Of a stretch of DNA of 7,763 nucleotides, positions 1 through 6,075 are shown in pieces. The position numbers were made by a program, and so were the translations under genes. Origin of the DNA: Polynucleobacter sp. (lineage in GTDB: Bacteria; Pseudomonadota; Gammaproteobacteria; Burkholderiales; Burkholderiaceae); NCBI GenBank assembly GCA_023253245.1, contig JALRHB010000060.1, forward strand, positions 1 to 7,763. Reading direction: 5' to 3'. How positions within the stretch are numbered: position 1 is the stretch's first letter; each line of letters starts with the position of its first letter. The notes beneath the pieces are model-generated. The model was given only the letters and a program-made list of their open reading frames with translations, was not told where the DNA came from and did no database searches.

Positions 1-5
1 CACCC

Positions 6-1031
6 ATGTCCATCAGTCCACAACAAGCATTACAACGCTGCATTGAACACCGTGAACTTTTTCATGATGAGATGACTGCGATGATGCGCCTCATCATGAG
101 TGGTGAAATGCCGCCAACTTTAGTCGCGGGCCTCTTAGTTGCATTACGTACTAAAAAAGAGACCGTTGGGGAAATAGCGGCAGCGGCTCAAGTGATGCGT
201 GAATTTGCCACCCCCGTCCACGTAGCGGATACCAGTAATTTAGTGGATGTGGTAGGGACTGGTGGGGATGGCGCTCATACCTTCAATATCTCTACTGCTG
301 CTATGTTTGTTGCGGCGGCAGCCGGCGCAAAAATTGCCAAACATGGCAATCGCAGTGTTAGCAGTAAATCCGGCAGTGCAGATATTTTGGAGTCTCTCGG
401 GGTAAAACTTACCCTTACCCCTGAGCAGGTAGCGGAATGTATTTCTAGCGTTGGCGCAGGATTTATGTTTGCCCCCAATCATCACCCCGCCATGAAAAAT
501 GTCGTACCCATTCGGAAGGATTTGGGAGTCAGAACTATTTTTAATATTCTGGGGCCGCTAACCAATCCAGCAGATGCAAAGCGAATTTTGATGGGTGTCT
601 TTCATCCGGATTTAGTTGGAATTCAGGCACGCGTTTTGCAAGCCATGGGTATGGACCATGCACTCGTTGTTTATGGACGTGATGGCCTAGATGAAATCTC
701 TCTTGAGGGTCCAACACTGGTGGGTGAGCTTAAAGCTGGCCTTGTTCGTGAGTATGAAATTCATCCACAAGACTTTGGCCTAAGAACAGCGCCAACAAGC
801 AGCTTTAAAGTTGCAAATGCTGAAGAATCCAAAGCAATTGTTTTAAATGTGCTTAACAATACCCCGGGTCCAGCAAGCGACATTGTTTGCTTAAATGCCG
901 GTGCCGTTCTATATGTTGCAGGCATAGCTCCAAGCATCAGCGAAGGCATTCAGATGGCCAAACATGCAATCACCTCTGGCGCCGCTCGGCAAAAACTAGA
1001 TCAATTCATTGCTGCAACCCAAGGCCATTAA
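6..1031 (+). CDS. trpD: Anthranilate phosphoribosyltransferase TrpD
   Basis: Transfers the phosphoribosyl group of PRPP to anthranilate, giving N-(5-phosphoribosyl)anthranilate, in cytoplasmic tryptophan synthesis. The 341-residue product has the usual family length. An alpha-helical N-terminal part (about 1-70) is followed by the glycine-rich PRPP loop GTGGDG at 84-89, NIST at 94-97, and the KHGNRSVSSKSGSAD segment at 112-126. The anthranilate-contacting PIRKDLG lies around 168-174, followed by the TIFNILGPLTNP signature (177-188) and the metal-binding Asp229-Glu230 pair. All expected active-site motifs are present and the frame is intact. The ATG at 6 is the natural start (MSISPQQAL), but only five upstream bases are visible, so its ribosome binding site cannot be judged. 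trpC follows after 10 bases, so the two are almost certainly cotranscribed, probably with trpE/trpG upstream outside the window. Confidence 0.97.
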   Translation: MSISPQQALQRCIEHRELFHDEMTAMMRLIMSGEMPPTLVAGLLVALRTKKETVGEIAAAAQVMREFATPVHVADTSNLVDVVGTGGDGAHTFNISTAAMFVAAAAGAKIAKHGNRSVSSKSGSADILESLGVKLTLTPEQVAECISSVGAGFMFAPNHHPAMKNVVPIRKDLGVRTIFNILGPLTNPADAKRILMGVFHPDLVGIQARVLQAMGMDHALVVYGRDGLDEISLEGPTLVGELKAGLVREYEIHPQDFGLRTAPTSSFKVANAEESKAIVLNVLNNTPGPASDIVCLNAGAVLYVAGIAPSISEGIQMAKHAITSGAARQKLDQFIAATQGH

Positions 1032-1041
1032 AGTCATTCTC

Positions 1042-1845
1042 ATGAGCGATATTCTCGATAAAATTGTTGCCACTAAAAAGCTAGAGATTGCTGCAGATTC
1101 AAAAAAAGTTTCTTTAGGAAATCTTCGCGAACAAGCGCAAGCAAATAATCTCGATGTTCTATTAAAGACTCGGGGTTTTATTCAAGCCATCAATCAAAAA
1201 ATTTCAACTGGAAGTGCTGGGGTTATTGCTGAAATCAAAAAAGCTAGTCCAAGCAAAGGTATTTTGCGTGAGAATTTTCAGCCAGCAGAAATTGCGCAAT
1301 CCTATGAAAAAAGCGCTGCCGCTTGCTTATCAGTTCTAACTGATAAAGATTACTTTCAAGGTAGTAATACCTTCCTCAAAGTGGCTCGTGCTGCTTGCAA
1401 TCTTCCCGTCTTGCGCAAGGACTTCACGATCGACCCTTACCAAATATACGAAGCCCGTGCGATTGGCGCTGATGCCATCCTGTTAATTGTGGCCTGTCTT
1501 GAGCTTAATCAAATGAGAGAGTTAGAAGCTTGCGCGCATGAACTGGGGTTAGATGTGCTTGTTGAAGTGCATAACGCCCCAGAACTTGAATTAGCACTGG
1601 AGCTCAATACATCTTTGCTGGGAATTAATAATCGCAACCTCAAAACTTTTGAAGTGACTCTGCAAACAACGCTGTCCTTATTATCGATGATCCCAAAGGG
1701 AAAGACGCTTGTCACTGAATCAGGCATCATGACTCGGGATGATGTAAGGCTAATGCGTGATCATCAAATCAATGCATTCTTGGTTGGCGAGACATTTATG
1801 CGTGCTAGTGATCCAGGCGCTGCATTACAGCAACTCTTCAGTTAA
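1042..1845 (+). CDS. trpC: Indole-3-glycerol phosphate synthase TrpC
   Basis: Closes the ring of 1-(2-carboxyphenylamino)-1-deoxyribulose 5-phosphate, with loss of CO2, to form indole-3-glycerol phosphate. This 267-residue single-domain (beta/alpha)8 barrel is not fused to TrpF. Catalytic positions by family analogy: Glu64 and Lys66 in EIKKASPSKG, Lys126 in VLRKDF, Glu175 in LVEVHN, Asn196 in GINNRNL and Ser227 in ESGI, with the phosphate-binding FLVGETFMR near the end. The open frame extends upstream to an ATG at 1009 inside trpD, but the ATG at 1042 gives MSDILDKIVATKK, which matches how family members begin and leaves a 10-base gap after the trpD stop. No strong Shine-Dalgarno sequence precedes it, which fits translational coupling to trpD. 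Its stop codon overlaps the stop of the convergent membrane-protein gene. Confidence 0.96.
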   Translation: MSDILDKIVATKKLEIAADSKKVSLGNLREQAQANNLDVLLKTRGFIQAINQKISTGSAGVIAEIKKASPSKGILRENFQPAEIAQSYEKSAAACLSVLTDKDYFQGSNTFLKVARAACNLPVLRKDFTIDPYQIYEARAIGADAILLIVACLELNQMRELEACAHELGLDVLVEVHNAPELELALELNTSLLGINNRNLKTFEVTLQTTLSLLSMIPKGKTLVTESGIMTRDDVRLMRDHQINAFLVGETFMRASDPGAALQQLFS

Positions 1846-2396
1846 GCAGTCTTTAGAGACCTCAAGACATCCAAGCCAAATTTAATTAAGCCAATTAATA
1901 TAACGGTACCAAAGACATCGCCTATGAACATCACTACAAAATGATGGAATGCTCCAGAATTATCAAGACCCCGAGTAGCGAACCACCATTGATGCAAACT
2001 AGCACTTAGTAGTGCATAAATCAAAATACATATAGCTAATTTAGGAAAACTTAAGTCGCTTAAGTCAGGAGATATTTTGATATTTCTGAGTACAAATATT
2101 TTCGCTAAATAGGGGGCAAAACCTGAAATTAAGCCAACCCCAATGCAAGTAGTGAGCTCCTGTGGAAATGCTCCAAAATAACAAATCAAAAAAGAGGCTA
2201 AGGAAATACCAATTGCCCCATATAGGCCAAAAATGAGCGTGAGAAATAATCGTAGTCCAGCCGGAAGATAGATCCAGTTAACCCCTAGACCATAAGATAG
2301 TTCAGATGTTAGCCAATCATTAAAATAGAAAGTGCTTGCGTACAAAGAGCTACTAGCAAGAATTCCAAGAAGCATTTCGGAAGGGGTGGCTTTCAT
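1842..2396 (-). CDS. Small polytopic membrane protein, MASE1-like
   Basis: Unrecognised 184-residue integral membrane protein. By eye there are about six hydrophobic segments: roughly 8-25, 39-57, 58-77, 79-103, 119-139 and 152-175. There is no soluble domain: the protein ends within ten residues of the last segment (FGLDVLRSLKTA). The spacing of Trp41, Pro45 and Gly47 in the second segment, and the FIGDVFG stretch (157-163) opening the last one, resemble MASE1 sensory modules. Those normally sit in front of a kinase, GGDEF or EAL domain, and none is present here. The size and topology would also suit an ECF-type substrate-binding (S) component, so the family call is tentative and no function is asserted. 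I start at the ATG at 2396. A TTG at 2420 would add eight residues, and neither has a clear Shine-Dalgarno sequence. The region is AT-rich. It is divergent from the winged-helix gene and overlaps trpC tail to tail. Confidence 0.72.
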   Translation of the reverse strand: MKATPSEMLLGILASSSLYASTFYFNDWLTSELSYGLGVNWIYLPAGLRLFLTLIFGLYGAIGISLASFLICYFGAFPQELTTCIGVGLISGFAPYLAKIFVLRNIKISPDLSDLSFPKLAICILIYALLSASLHQWWFATRGLDNSGAFHHFVVMFIGDVFGTVILIGLIKFGLDVLRSLKTA

Positions 2397-2521
2397 GTTC
2401 GCTAGTATGGCGATCTTCAAAATGAGAATCTATAGAGATTCGCACCTAAATAGGGAATATACTTATACCAAGAGCCGAAGAGCTATTAGCCATTAATTAC
2501 TAAATTTGAGACCGAAATAAA
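2397..2521. promoter_or_regulatory. Shared divergent intergenic region
   Basis: AT-rich gap of 125 bases between the starts of the membrane-protein gene (leftward) and the winged-helix gene (rightward), so it must hold both promoters unless they lie in coding DNA. Several -10-like hexamers are visible: TATACT at 2458-2463 on the plus strand, and TATAAG, TATATT and TATAGA on the minus strand. None has a convincing -35 at 16-18 bases, so I do not assign a promoter. The clearest structure is the palindrome at 2426-2441. A shorter symmetric GCTATTAGC lies at 2482-2490. Confidence 0.55.
2426..2441. promoter_or_regulatory. Palindrome, candidate operator
   Basis: GAATCT-ATAG-AGATTC is a perfect inverted repeat with 6-base arms and a 4-base spacer. 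It lies about 30 bases ahead of the membrane-protein ATG and overlaps a minus-strand TATAGA that could be a -10 box. Size and symmetry suit a dimeric winged-helix repressor, and such a protein is encoded 80 bases to the right. The binding role is inference. It could instead be a chance AT-rich palindrome or a small hairpin in the leader. Confidence 0.4.
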
Positions 2522-2872
2522 ATGTCATCCGCAAAATCCTCTTGCTACATCCGCTTCCTTAACTTAATAGATGCGTTGGATCGAATGAATCCAGGGAAAA
2601 AACTAGATTCGGTTGAAGAAAGTCTGCTTGATAAGATCATTCTCAGCTTTCATGCGCAACAAGCTATTTTGGTGGGGGATTTGATCGCGATGTCAGAATT
2701 GGGTTCGCAAGCCACTCTTCATGGACGCCTTAAGAATTTGAGCGCTCTGGGCTATATTGAAATGGCTCCAAATGCCGATGGTCGCAAAAAAGAAGTTGTC
2801 CCTAGCAAAATGGCATTAAAACGATATGAAGAGCTCTCGAAATGCCTAGAGAAGGCAGTCAAAATTACTTAA
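2522..2872 (+). CDS. Small MarR-like winged-helix DNA-binding protein
   Basis: Predicted transcriptional regulator of 116 residues; no named family member is recognised. After an N-terminal helical part (about 8-45) comes a helix-turn-helix: ILVGDLIAM (49-57), a turn, then a recognition helix around SQATLHGRLKNLSALGYI (62-79). A wing follows with NADGRKKEVVPS (84-95), the counterpart of the MarR wing that carries D-x-R. A C-terminal helix, KRYEELSKCLEKAV (100-113), could support dimer contacts. It is shorter than typical MarR proteins (about 140-150 residues), mainly at the two dimerising ends. The ATG at 2522 has only a weak TGAG about 11 bases upstream. It is transcribed away from the membrane-protein gene and followed by a strong terminator, so it is probably monocistronic. 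The likely target is the shared intergenic region, including itself. Ligand unknown; Cys8 and Cys108 are its only cysteines. Confidence 0.8.
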   Translation: MSSAKSSCYIRFLNLIDALDRMNPGKKLDSVEESLLDKIILSFHAQQAILVGDLIAMSELGSQATLHGRLKNLSALGYIEMAPNADGRKKEVVPSKMALKRYEELSKCLEKAVKIT

Positions 2873-2903
2873 TTAGCCTACCTATCGCATCACTAATGCC
2901 ATT

Positions 2904-2936
2904 AAAAAGCCCCAAGTTTTTGCTTGGGGCTTTTTT
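2904..2936. terminator. Bidirectional rho-independent terminator
   Basis: The stem GCCCCAAG (2909-2916) pairs perfectly with CTTGGGGC (2923-2930) across a 6-base loop. Six Ts follow at 2931-2936 and five As precede at 2904-2908, so the hairpin has a U-tract in both directions. It lies 31 bases after the winged-helix stop and 18 bases after the ychF stop, read on the minus strand, and so ends both convergent transcripts. Confidence 0.93.
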
Positions 2937-2954
2937 GTATCCAAAGGAATTAAG

Positions 2955-4049
2955 TTAAACGTTAAATAAGAAATTGAGCACATCCCCATCCTTGACAACA
3001 TACTCCTTGCCTTCGGCACGCATCTTACCAGCCTCTTTTGCGCCCGACTCGCCCTTAAACTGAATGAAATCGTCAAAAGCAATGGTCTGGGCTCGAATAA
3101 AACCACGCTCAAAGTCAGTATGAATAACACCTGCAGCTTGAGGGGCAGTGTCGCCCTTATGAATCGTCCAGGCTCTCACTTCTTTGACGCCAGCCGTGAA
3201 ATAGGTTTGCAAGCCAAGCAAGTCGTATCCGGCCCGAATCACACGATCTAAGCCAGGCTCATCCATTCCGAGGTCTGCTAAAAATTCAGCCTTATCCGCC
3301 TCATCTAGATCAGCGATTTCTGCTTCAATTGCAGCGCAAACCGCAACAACAGGAGCCCCCTCTTTAGCCGCATGCTCTTTAACCGCTTCCAAATGAGGGT
3401 TATTAATAAAACCGTCCTCCTTAACGTTCGCTACGTACATAGCCGGTTTGGCGGTAATAAGACATAGCGGCTTGAGCAATACCAACTCCTCTGGGCTCAA
3501 ATCCATACTCCGAACTGGCGCAGCAGCATCTAAATGCGCTTGAACCTTCGTCAAGACTGCTACTAAGGCGGCAGCTTCCTTGTCGTTGCCGGACTTTGCG
3601 GCCTTACTCGAGCGATTGAGCGTTTTTTCTACTGTTGCCAAATCTGAAAGGGCTAATTCAGTATCTATGACCCCAATATCCGCAATAGGATCGATTTTTC
3701 CGGCAACATGAATCACATTCGGATCGTCAAAACAGCGCACCACATGGGTAATTGCATCAGTCTCACGAATATTGGCCAAAAACTGATTGCCCAAACCCTC
3801 TCCTTTCGAGGCCCCAGCTACTAGACCAGCAATATCGACAAATTCAACGGCTGCCGGCAAGATGCGTTCAGGCTTGACTATCGCCGCCAAGGCGGCAAGA
3901 CGAGGATCTGGAACCTCAACCACGCCAACATTGGGCTCGATCGTGCAGAAAGGATAATTTTCTGCAGCGATTCCAGCCTTGGTAAGCGCGTTAAAGAGGG
4001 TAGATTTGCCGACATTAGGCAGGCCGACGATGCCACATTTCAAAGACAT
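2955..4049 (-). CDS. ychF: Redox-regulated ATPase YchF (Obg-like, OLA1 family)
   Basis: Cytoplasmic P-loop NTPase of the Obg/YchF branch. The family binds ribosomes and prefers ATP over GTP, and in E. coli it is linked to oxidative-stress responses. The product is 364 residues, against 363 in E. coli. The G1 loop GLPNVGKST is at 9-17. The G3 motif DIAGL is at 72-76, followed by the family signature VAGASKGEGLGNQFL (77-91). The G4 motif is NVKE (208-211), the diverged form that goes with ATP preference. A coiled-coil insertion lies around 130-175, and a C-terminal TGS domain runs from about 281 to the end (GDVLNFLFNV). The open frame extends to an ATG at 4082, but the start at 4049 gives MSLKCGIVGLPNVGKST, matching the family N-terminus exactly. 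No clear ribosome binding site is seen. It is divergent from the hydroxylase gene, with 39 bases between starts. Confidence 0.97.
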   Translation of the reverse strand: MSLKCGIVGLPNVGKSTLFNALTKAGIAAENYPFCTIEPNVGVVEVPDPRLAALAAIVKPERILPAAVEFVDIAGLVAGASKGEGLGNQFLANIRETDAITHVVRCFDDPNVIHVAGKIDPIADIGVIDTELALSDLATVEKTLNRSSKAAKSGNDKEAAALVAVLTKVQAHLDAAAPVRSMDLSPEELVLLKPLCLITAKPAMYVANVKEDGFINNPHLEAVKEHAAKEGAPVVAVCAAIEAEIADLDEADKAEFLADLGMDEPGLDRVIRAGYDLLGLQTYFTAGVKEVRAWTIHKGDTAPQAAGVIHTDFERGFIRAQTIAFDDFIQFKGESGAKEAGKMRAEGKEYVVKDGDVLNFLFNV

Positions 4050-4088
4050 GCCGTTATTGTAAAGGGCTAGATTCGATATCATCGAGAT

Positions 4089-5363
4089 ATGTCAGAAGTT
4101 CAAGCTCATCAGCCCTCTAAATTATCCAAAAACCCGTCTTCGATTCGTTCGGTAGACGTGCTTGTCGTCGGTGGCGGGGTCGTTGGGAAGGCCTGTGCGC
4201 TAGGCCTAGCCCAACTTGGATTGCATACGGCTCAAGTAGCGCCCGGGATCGATAAGCTCATAGCTGCTCCCGCGGGCCCCCAATGGGGACAAAGAATTTA
4301 TGCTTTTTCTCCAAGCACGCAAAAATTACTTGCGCGTTTACAAATATGGGATGCTATTGATCAGAGTCGCATGCAGATAGTCCGAGATATGCGTATTTTT
4401 GGTGATCGAGGTCAACAAAATGACTCATTACATCTGTCTGCTTTTGAGGCCGGGACACCGCAATTAGCATGGATAGGTGAATCGAATCTGATCGAACACA
4501 CGCTAGATCAGGCATCACGCTTTCAAAGCAAATTAGAGCGAATTGACGATAGCCTAGACGATCTAAAGATCGATGCTGATGGCGTAACTCTACATCTTCA
4601 CAGCGGCATTTACTTACACGCCAAGCTTCTCATTGCCGCTGATGGCGCCAACTCACCCATTAGATCTCTATTAGGAATTAGCCACAGTGAAGAGAGTTAT
4701 GAGCAAAATGCGGTGGTTGTCAATTTAACTTGCAGTCGGGCACATTTAGAAACTGCCTATCAGTGGTTTTTACCCAGCGGAGATATTGTGGCCATGCTGC
4801 CATTACCCAATCAACAAGTCTCTATGGTGTGGTCAAGCTCACCAGAAAAAGCTGATTACCTTTTAAAACTTGATCAAAGTGAATGGGCGGCTGAGCTATC
4901 CACTCTTGCTGATGGTGCGATTACACAAGCGCTTGGGCAACTCACAATAAACTCAATACCGGCAGCTTTTCCATTAAGGAAAATGCGTGCTAGTCGCTTC
5001 ATCGGACCGGATGACAACCCAACAGTAGCCTTAATTGGTGATGCCGCACATGTCATGCATCCCTTAGCAGGACAAGGCTTAAATCTAGGCCTCAGGGATG
5101 TGGCAACACTGCTTCATATTCTAGGTAAGCGCGAATCTTTCCGACCAATAAACGATAAAGTGTTGCTGCGCCGTTATGAAAGACAGCGTCAAGGTGATAC
5201 CTCTGCTTTACTGTGGATCACAGACAAACTGAAAAAGCTTTTTTCAGGCACCAGCACTACCGAAATGCAATTACGTAATTGGGGGCTGGGTTTAGTTAAT
5301 CGTAGTCACTTTATTAAACGGCGCCTTATTGAGCGCGCCCTAGGAGATGTTGATTTTGAATAA
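4089..5363 (+). CDS. UbiH/UbiF/VisC-family FAD-dependent hydroxylase
   Basis: Flavoprotein monooxygenase of the group that hydroxylates the aromatic ring during ubiquinone synthesis, probably membrane-associated in the cytoplasm. The 424-residue product carries the three flavin motifs in order: GGGVVG (28-33, the dinucleotide-binding GxGxxG), the DG motif ADGANS (184-189), and GDAAH followed by HPLAGQG and Asn332 (317-332, the GD motif). The RIYAFSPST stretch (69-77) is also typical. It is slightly longer than the roughly 400-residue E. coli members because of a polar N-terminal extension of about 20 residues. Which ring position it hydroxylates (UbiH, UbiF, UbiI or broader UbiM/UbiL type) cannot be told from the motifs, so no symbol is given. 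The ATG at 4089 is the only ATG before the FAD motif; its upstream GAG is too close for a good ribosome binding site. Its 3' end carries the dsbC ribosome binding site and overlaps the dsbC start. Confidence 0.93.
   Translation: MSEVQAHQPSKLSKNPSSIRSVDVLVVGGGVVGKACALGLAQLGLHTAQVAPGIDKLIAAPAGPQWGQRIYAFSPSTQKLLARLQIWDAIDQSRMQIVRDMRIFGDRGQQNDSLHLSAFEAGTPQLAWIGESNLIEHTLDQASRFQSKLERIDDSLDDLKIDADGVTLHLHSGIYLHAKLLIAADGANSPIRSLLGISHSEESYEQNAVVVNLTCSRAHLETAYQWFLPSGDIVAMLPLPNQQVSMVWSSSPEKADYLLKLDQSEWAAELSTLADGAITQALGQLTINSIPAAFPLRKMRASRFIGPDDNPTVALIGDAAHVMHPLAGQGLNLGLRDVATLLHILGKRESFRPINDKVLLRRYERQRQGDTSALLWITDKLKKLFSGTSTTEMQLRNWGLGLVNRSHFIKRRLIERALGDVDFE
5342..5346 (+). promoter_or_regulatory. Shine-Dalgarno sequence of dsbC
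   Basis: AGGAG inside the last codons of the hydroxylase gene is the best ribosome binding site in the window. It touches the ATG at 5347 with no spacing but sits nine bases before the in-frame TTG at 5356. It therefore favours the TTG as the dsbC start. Confidence 0.7.
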
Positions 5364-6072
5364 GTCATTTTTGCTCACTATATTTTTAAGTGCCTTCTTC
5401 CTATTGAGTGGCCATGCTAAGGCACAAGCAGAACAGCAAATTAAGACCGAGCTACAAAAAAGAATTGGTGGTGGCGCCAAAATTAAGAATGTGAGCCCCT
5501 CCCCCATCTCAGGCGTATATGAAGTTTTAGTGGGTAATGATGTGTTTTATACAGATGCCGGTAGTAAATATCTTATTCAGGGTGAAATTATTGAAATTGC
5601 CACCGGAAAAAATATTACGGAACAAAGACAGGCTGACCTAAATCGCATTAAGTGGTCTGAACTTGTTCCCACTAATGCCCTTAAAGCGGTTCGCGGAAAT
5701 GGTAGCCGACAAATTGCGATCTTTTCTGATCCCAACTGCGGATACTGCAAACGCCTTGAAAAATCACTCCAGCAGTTAGATAACGTGACGGTATATACCT
5801 ACCTCATTCCGATTCTCTCTGCAGATTCTGCACAAAAATCCAAACAGATCTGGTGCTCTGCAGACCCACAAAAAACCTATATTGACTGGATGATTAATGG
5901 GATCGCCCCTAGCGGAAAGGCAGATTGCGCTACCCCACTAGAGAAAAATATGGCTTTTGCAAAGACATATGGCATTACCGGCACTCCCACCATCTTTTTT
6001 ACGGATGGTAGTCGCTATCCGGGCGCAGTTCAAATTAGCGATATTGAAAAGAAATTTGCAACTCTTAAATAG
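5356..6072 (+). CDS. dsbC: Periplasmic disulfide isomerase DsbC
   Basis: Thiol-disulfide isomerase that reshuffles wrong disulfides in periplasmic proteins; in the family it is kept reduced by DsbD. From the TTG start the product has 238 residues, close to E. coli DsbC (236). The signal peptide is MNKSF, a hydrophobic core (5-18), then AKA or AQA cleavage sites ending at 23 or 25. The dimerisation domain spans about 25-85, then a linker and a thioredoxin fold. The active site is CGYC (128-131) after FSDPN, and the cis-proline loop is GTPT (209-212). Cys167 and Cys191 match the second, structural disulfide of DsbC. An ATG at 5347 would give three extra residues (MLI) but touches the AGGAG, so TTG 5356 is preferred; TTG 5350 is also possible. 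The start overlaps the hydroxylase stop by 8 bases, so translation is probably coupled. The M61 peptidase gene starts three bases after its stop. Confidence 0.93.
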   Translation: MNKSFLLTIFLSAFFLLSGHAKAQAEQQIKTELQKRIGGGAKIKNVSPSPISGVYEVLVGNDVFYTDAGSKYLIQGEIIEIATGKNITEQRQADLNRIKWSELVPTNALKAVRGNGSRQIAIFSDPNCGYCKRLEKSLQQLDNVTVYTYLIPILSADSAQKSKQIWCSADPQKTYIDWMINGIAPSGKADCATPLEKNMAFAKTYGITGTPTIFFTDGSRYPGAVQISDIEKKFATLK

Positions 6073-6075
6073 ACC

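Noticed and set aside
240..485. Minus-strand open frames within trpD
   Set aside because: They lie opposite the most conserved PRPP-binding part of TrpD and their peptides resemble no known protein.
1009..1041. Longer TrpC starting at the ATG at 1009 within trpD
   Set aside because: It would overlap trpD by 23 bases and add 11 residues not typical of the family, while ATG 1042 gives the standard TrpC N-terminus.
1849..1860. GTCTTTAGAGAC near-palindrome just after trpC, a possible trp terminator
   Set aside because: The stem is only about four sure base pairs with no following T-run on either strand, and it is coding sequence of the membrane protein.
3883..3896. Perfect GCCGCC-AA-GGCGGC inverted repeat inside ychF
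   Set aside because: It encodes alternating Leu/Ala residues in the LAALAA stretch of YchF, has no U-tract, and its 2-base centre makes a tight hairpin unlikely. Codon choice explains it.
4050..4082. Longer YchF starting at the ATG at 4082
   Set aside because: The 11 extra residues precede the exact family N-terminus MSLKCGIVG, and no ribosome binding site lies in front of the ATG at 4082.
4559..4572. Symmetric CGATCT-AA-AGATCG inside the hydroxylase gene
   Set aside because: It lies in intact coding sequence (Asp-Asp-Leu-Lys-Ile-Asp), far from any promoter, and is not repeated elsewhere. Probably chance.
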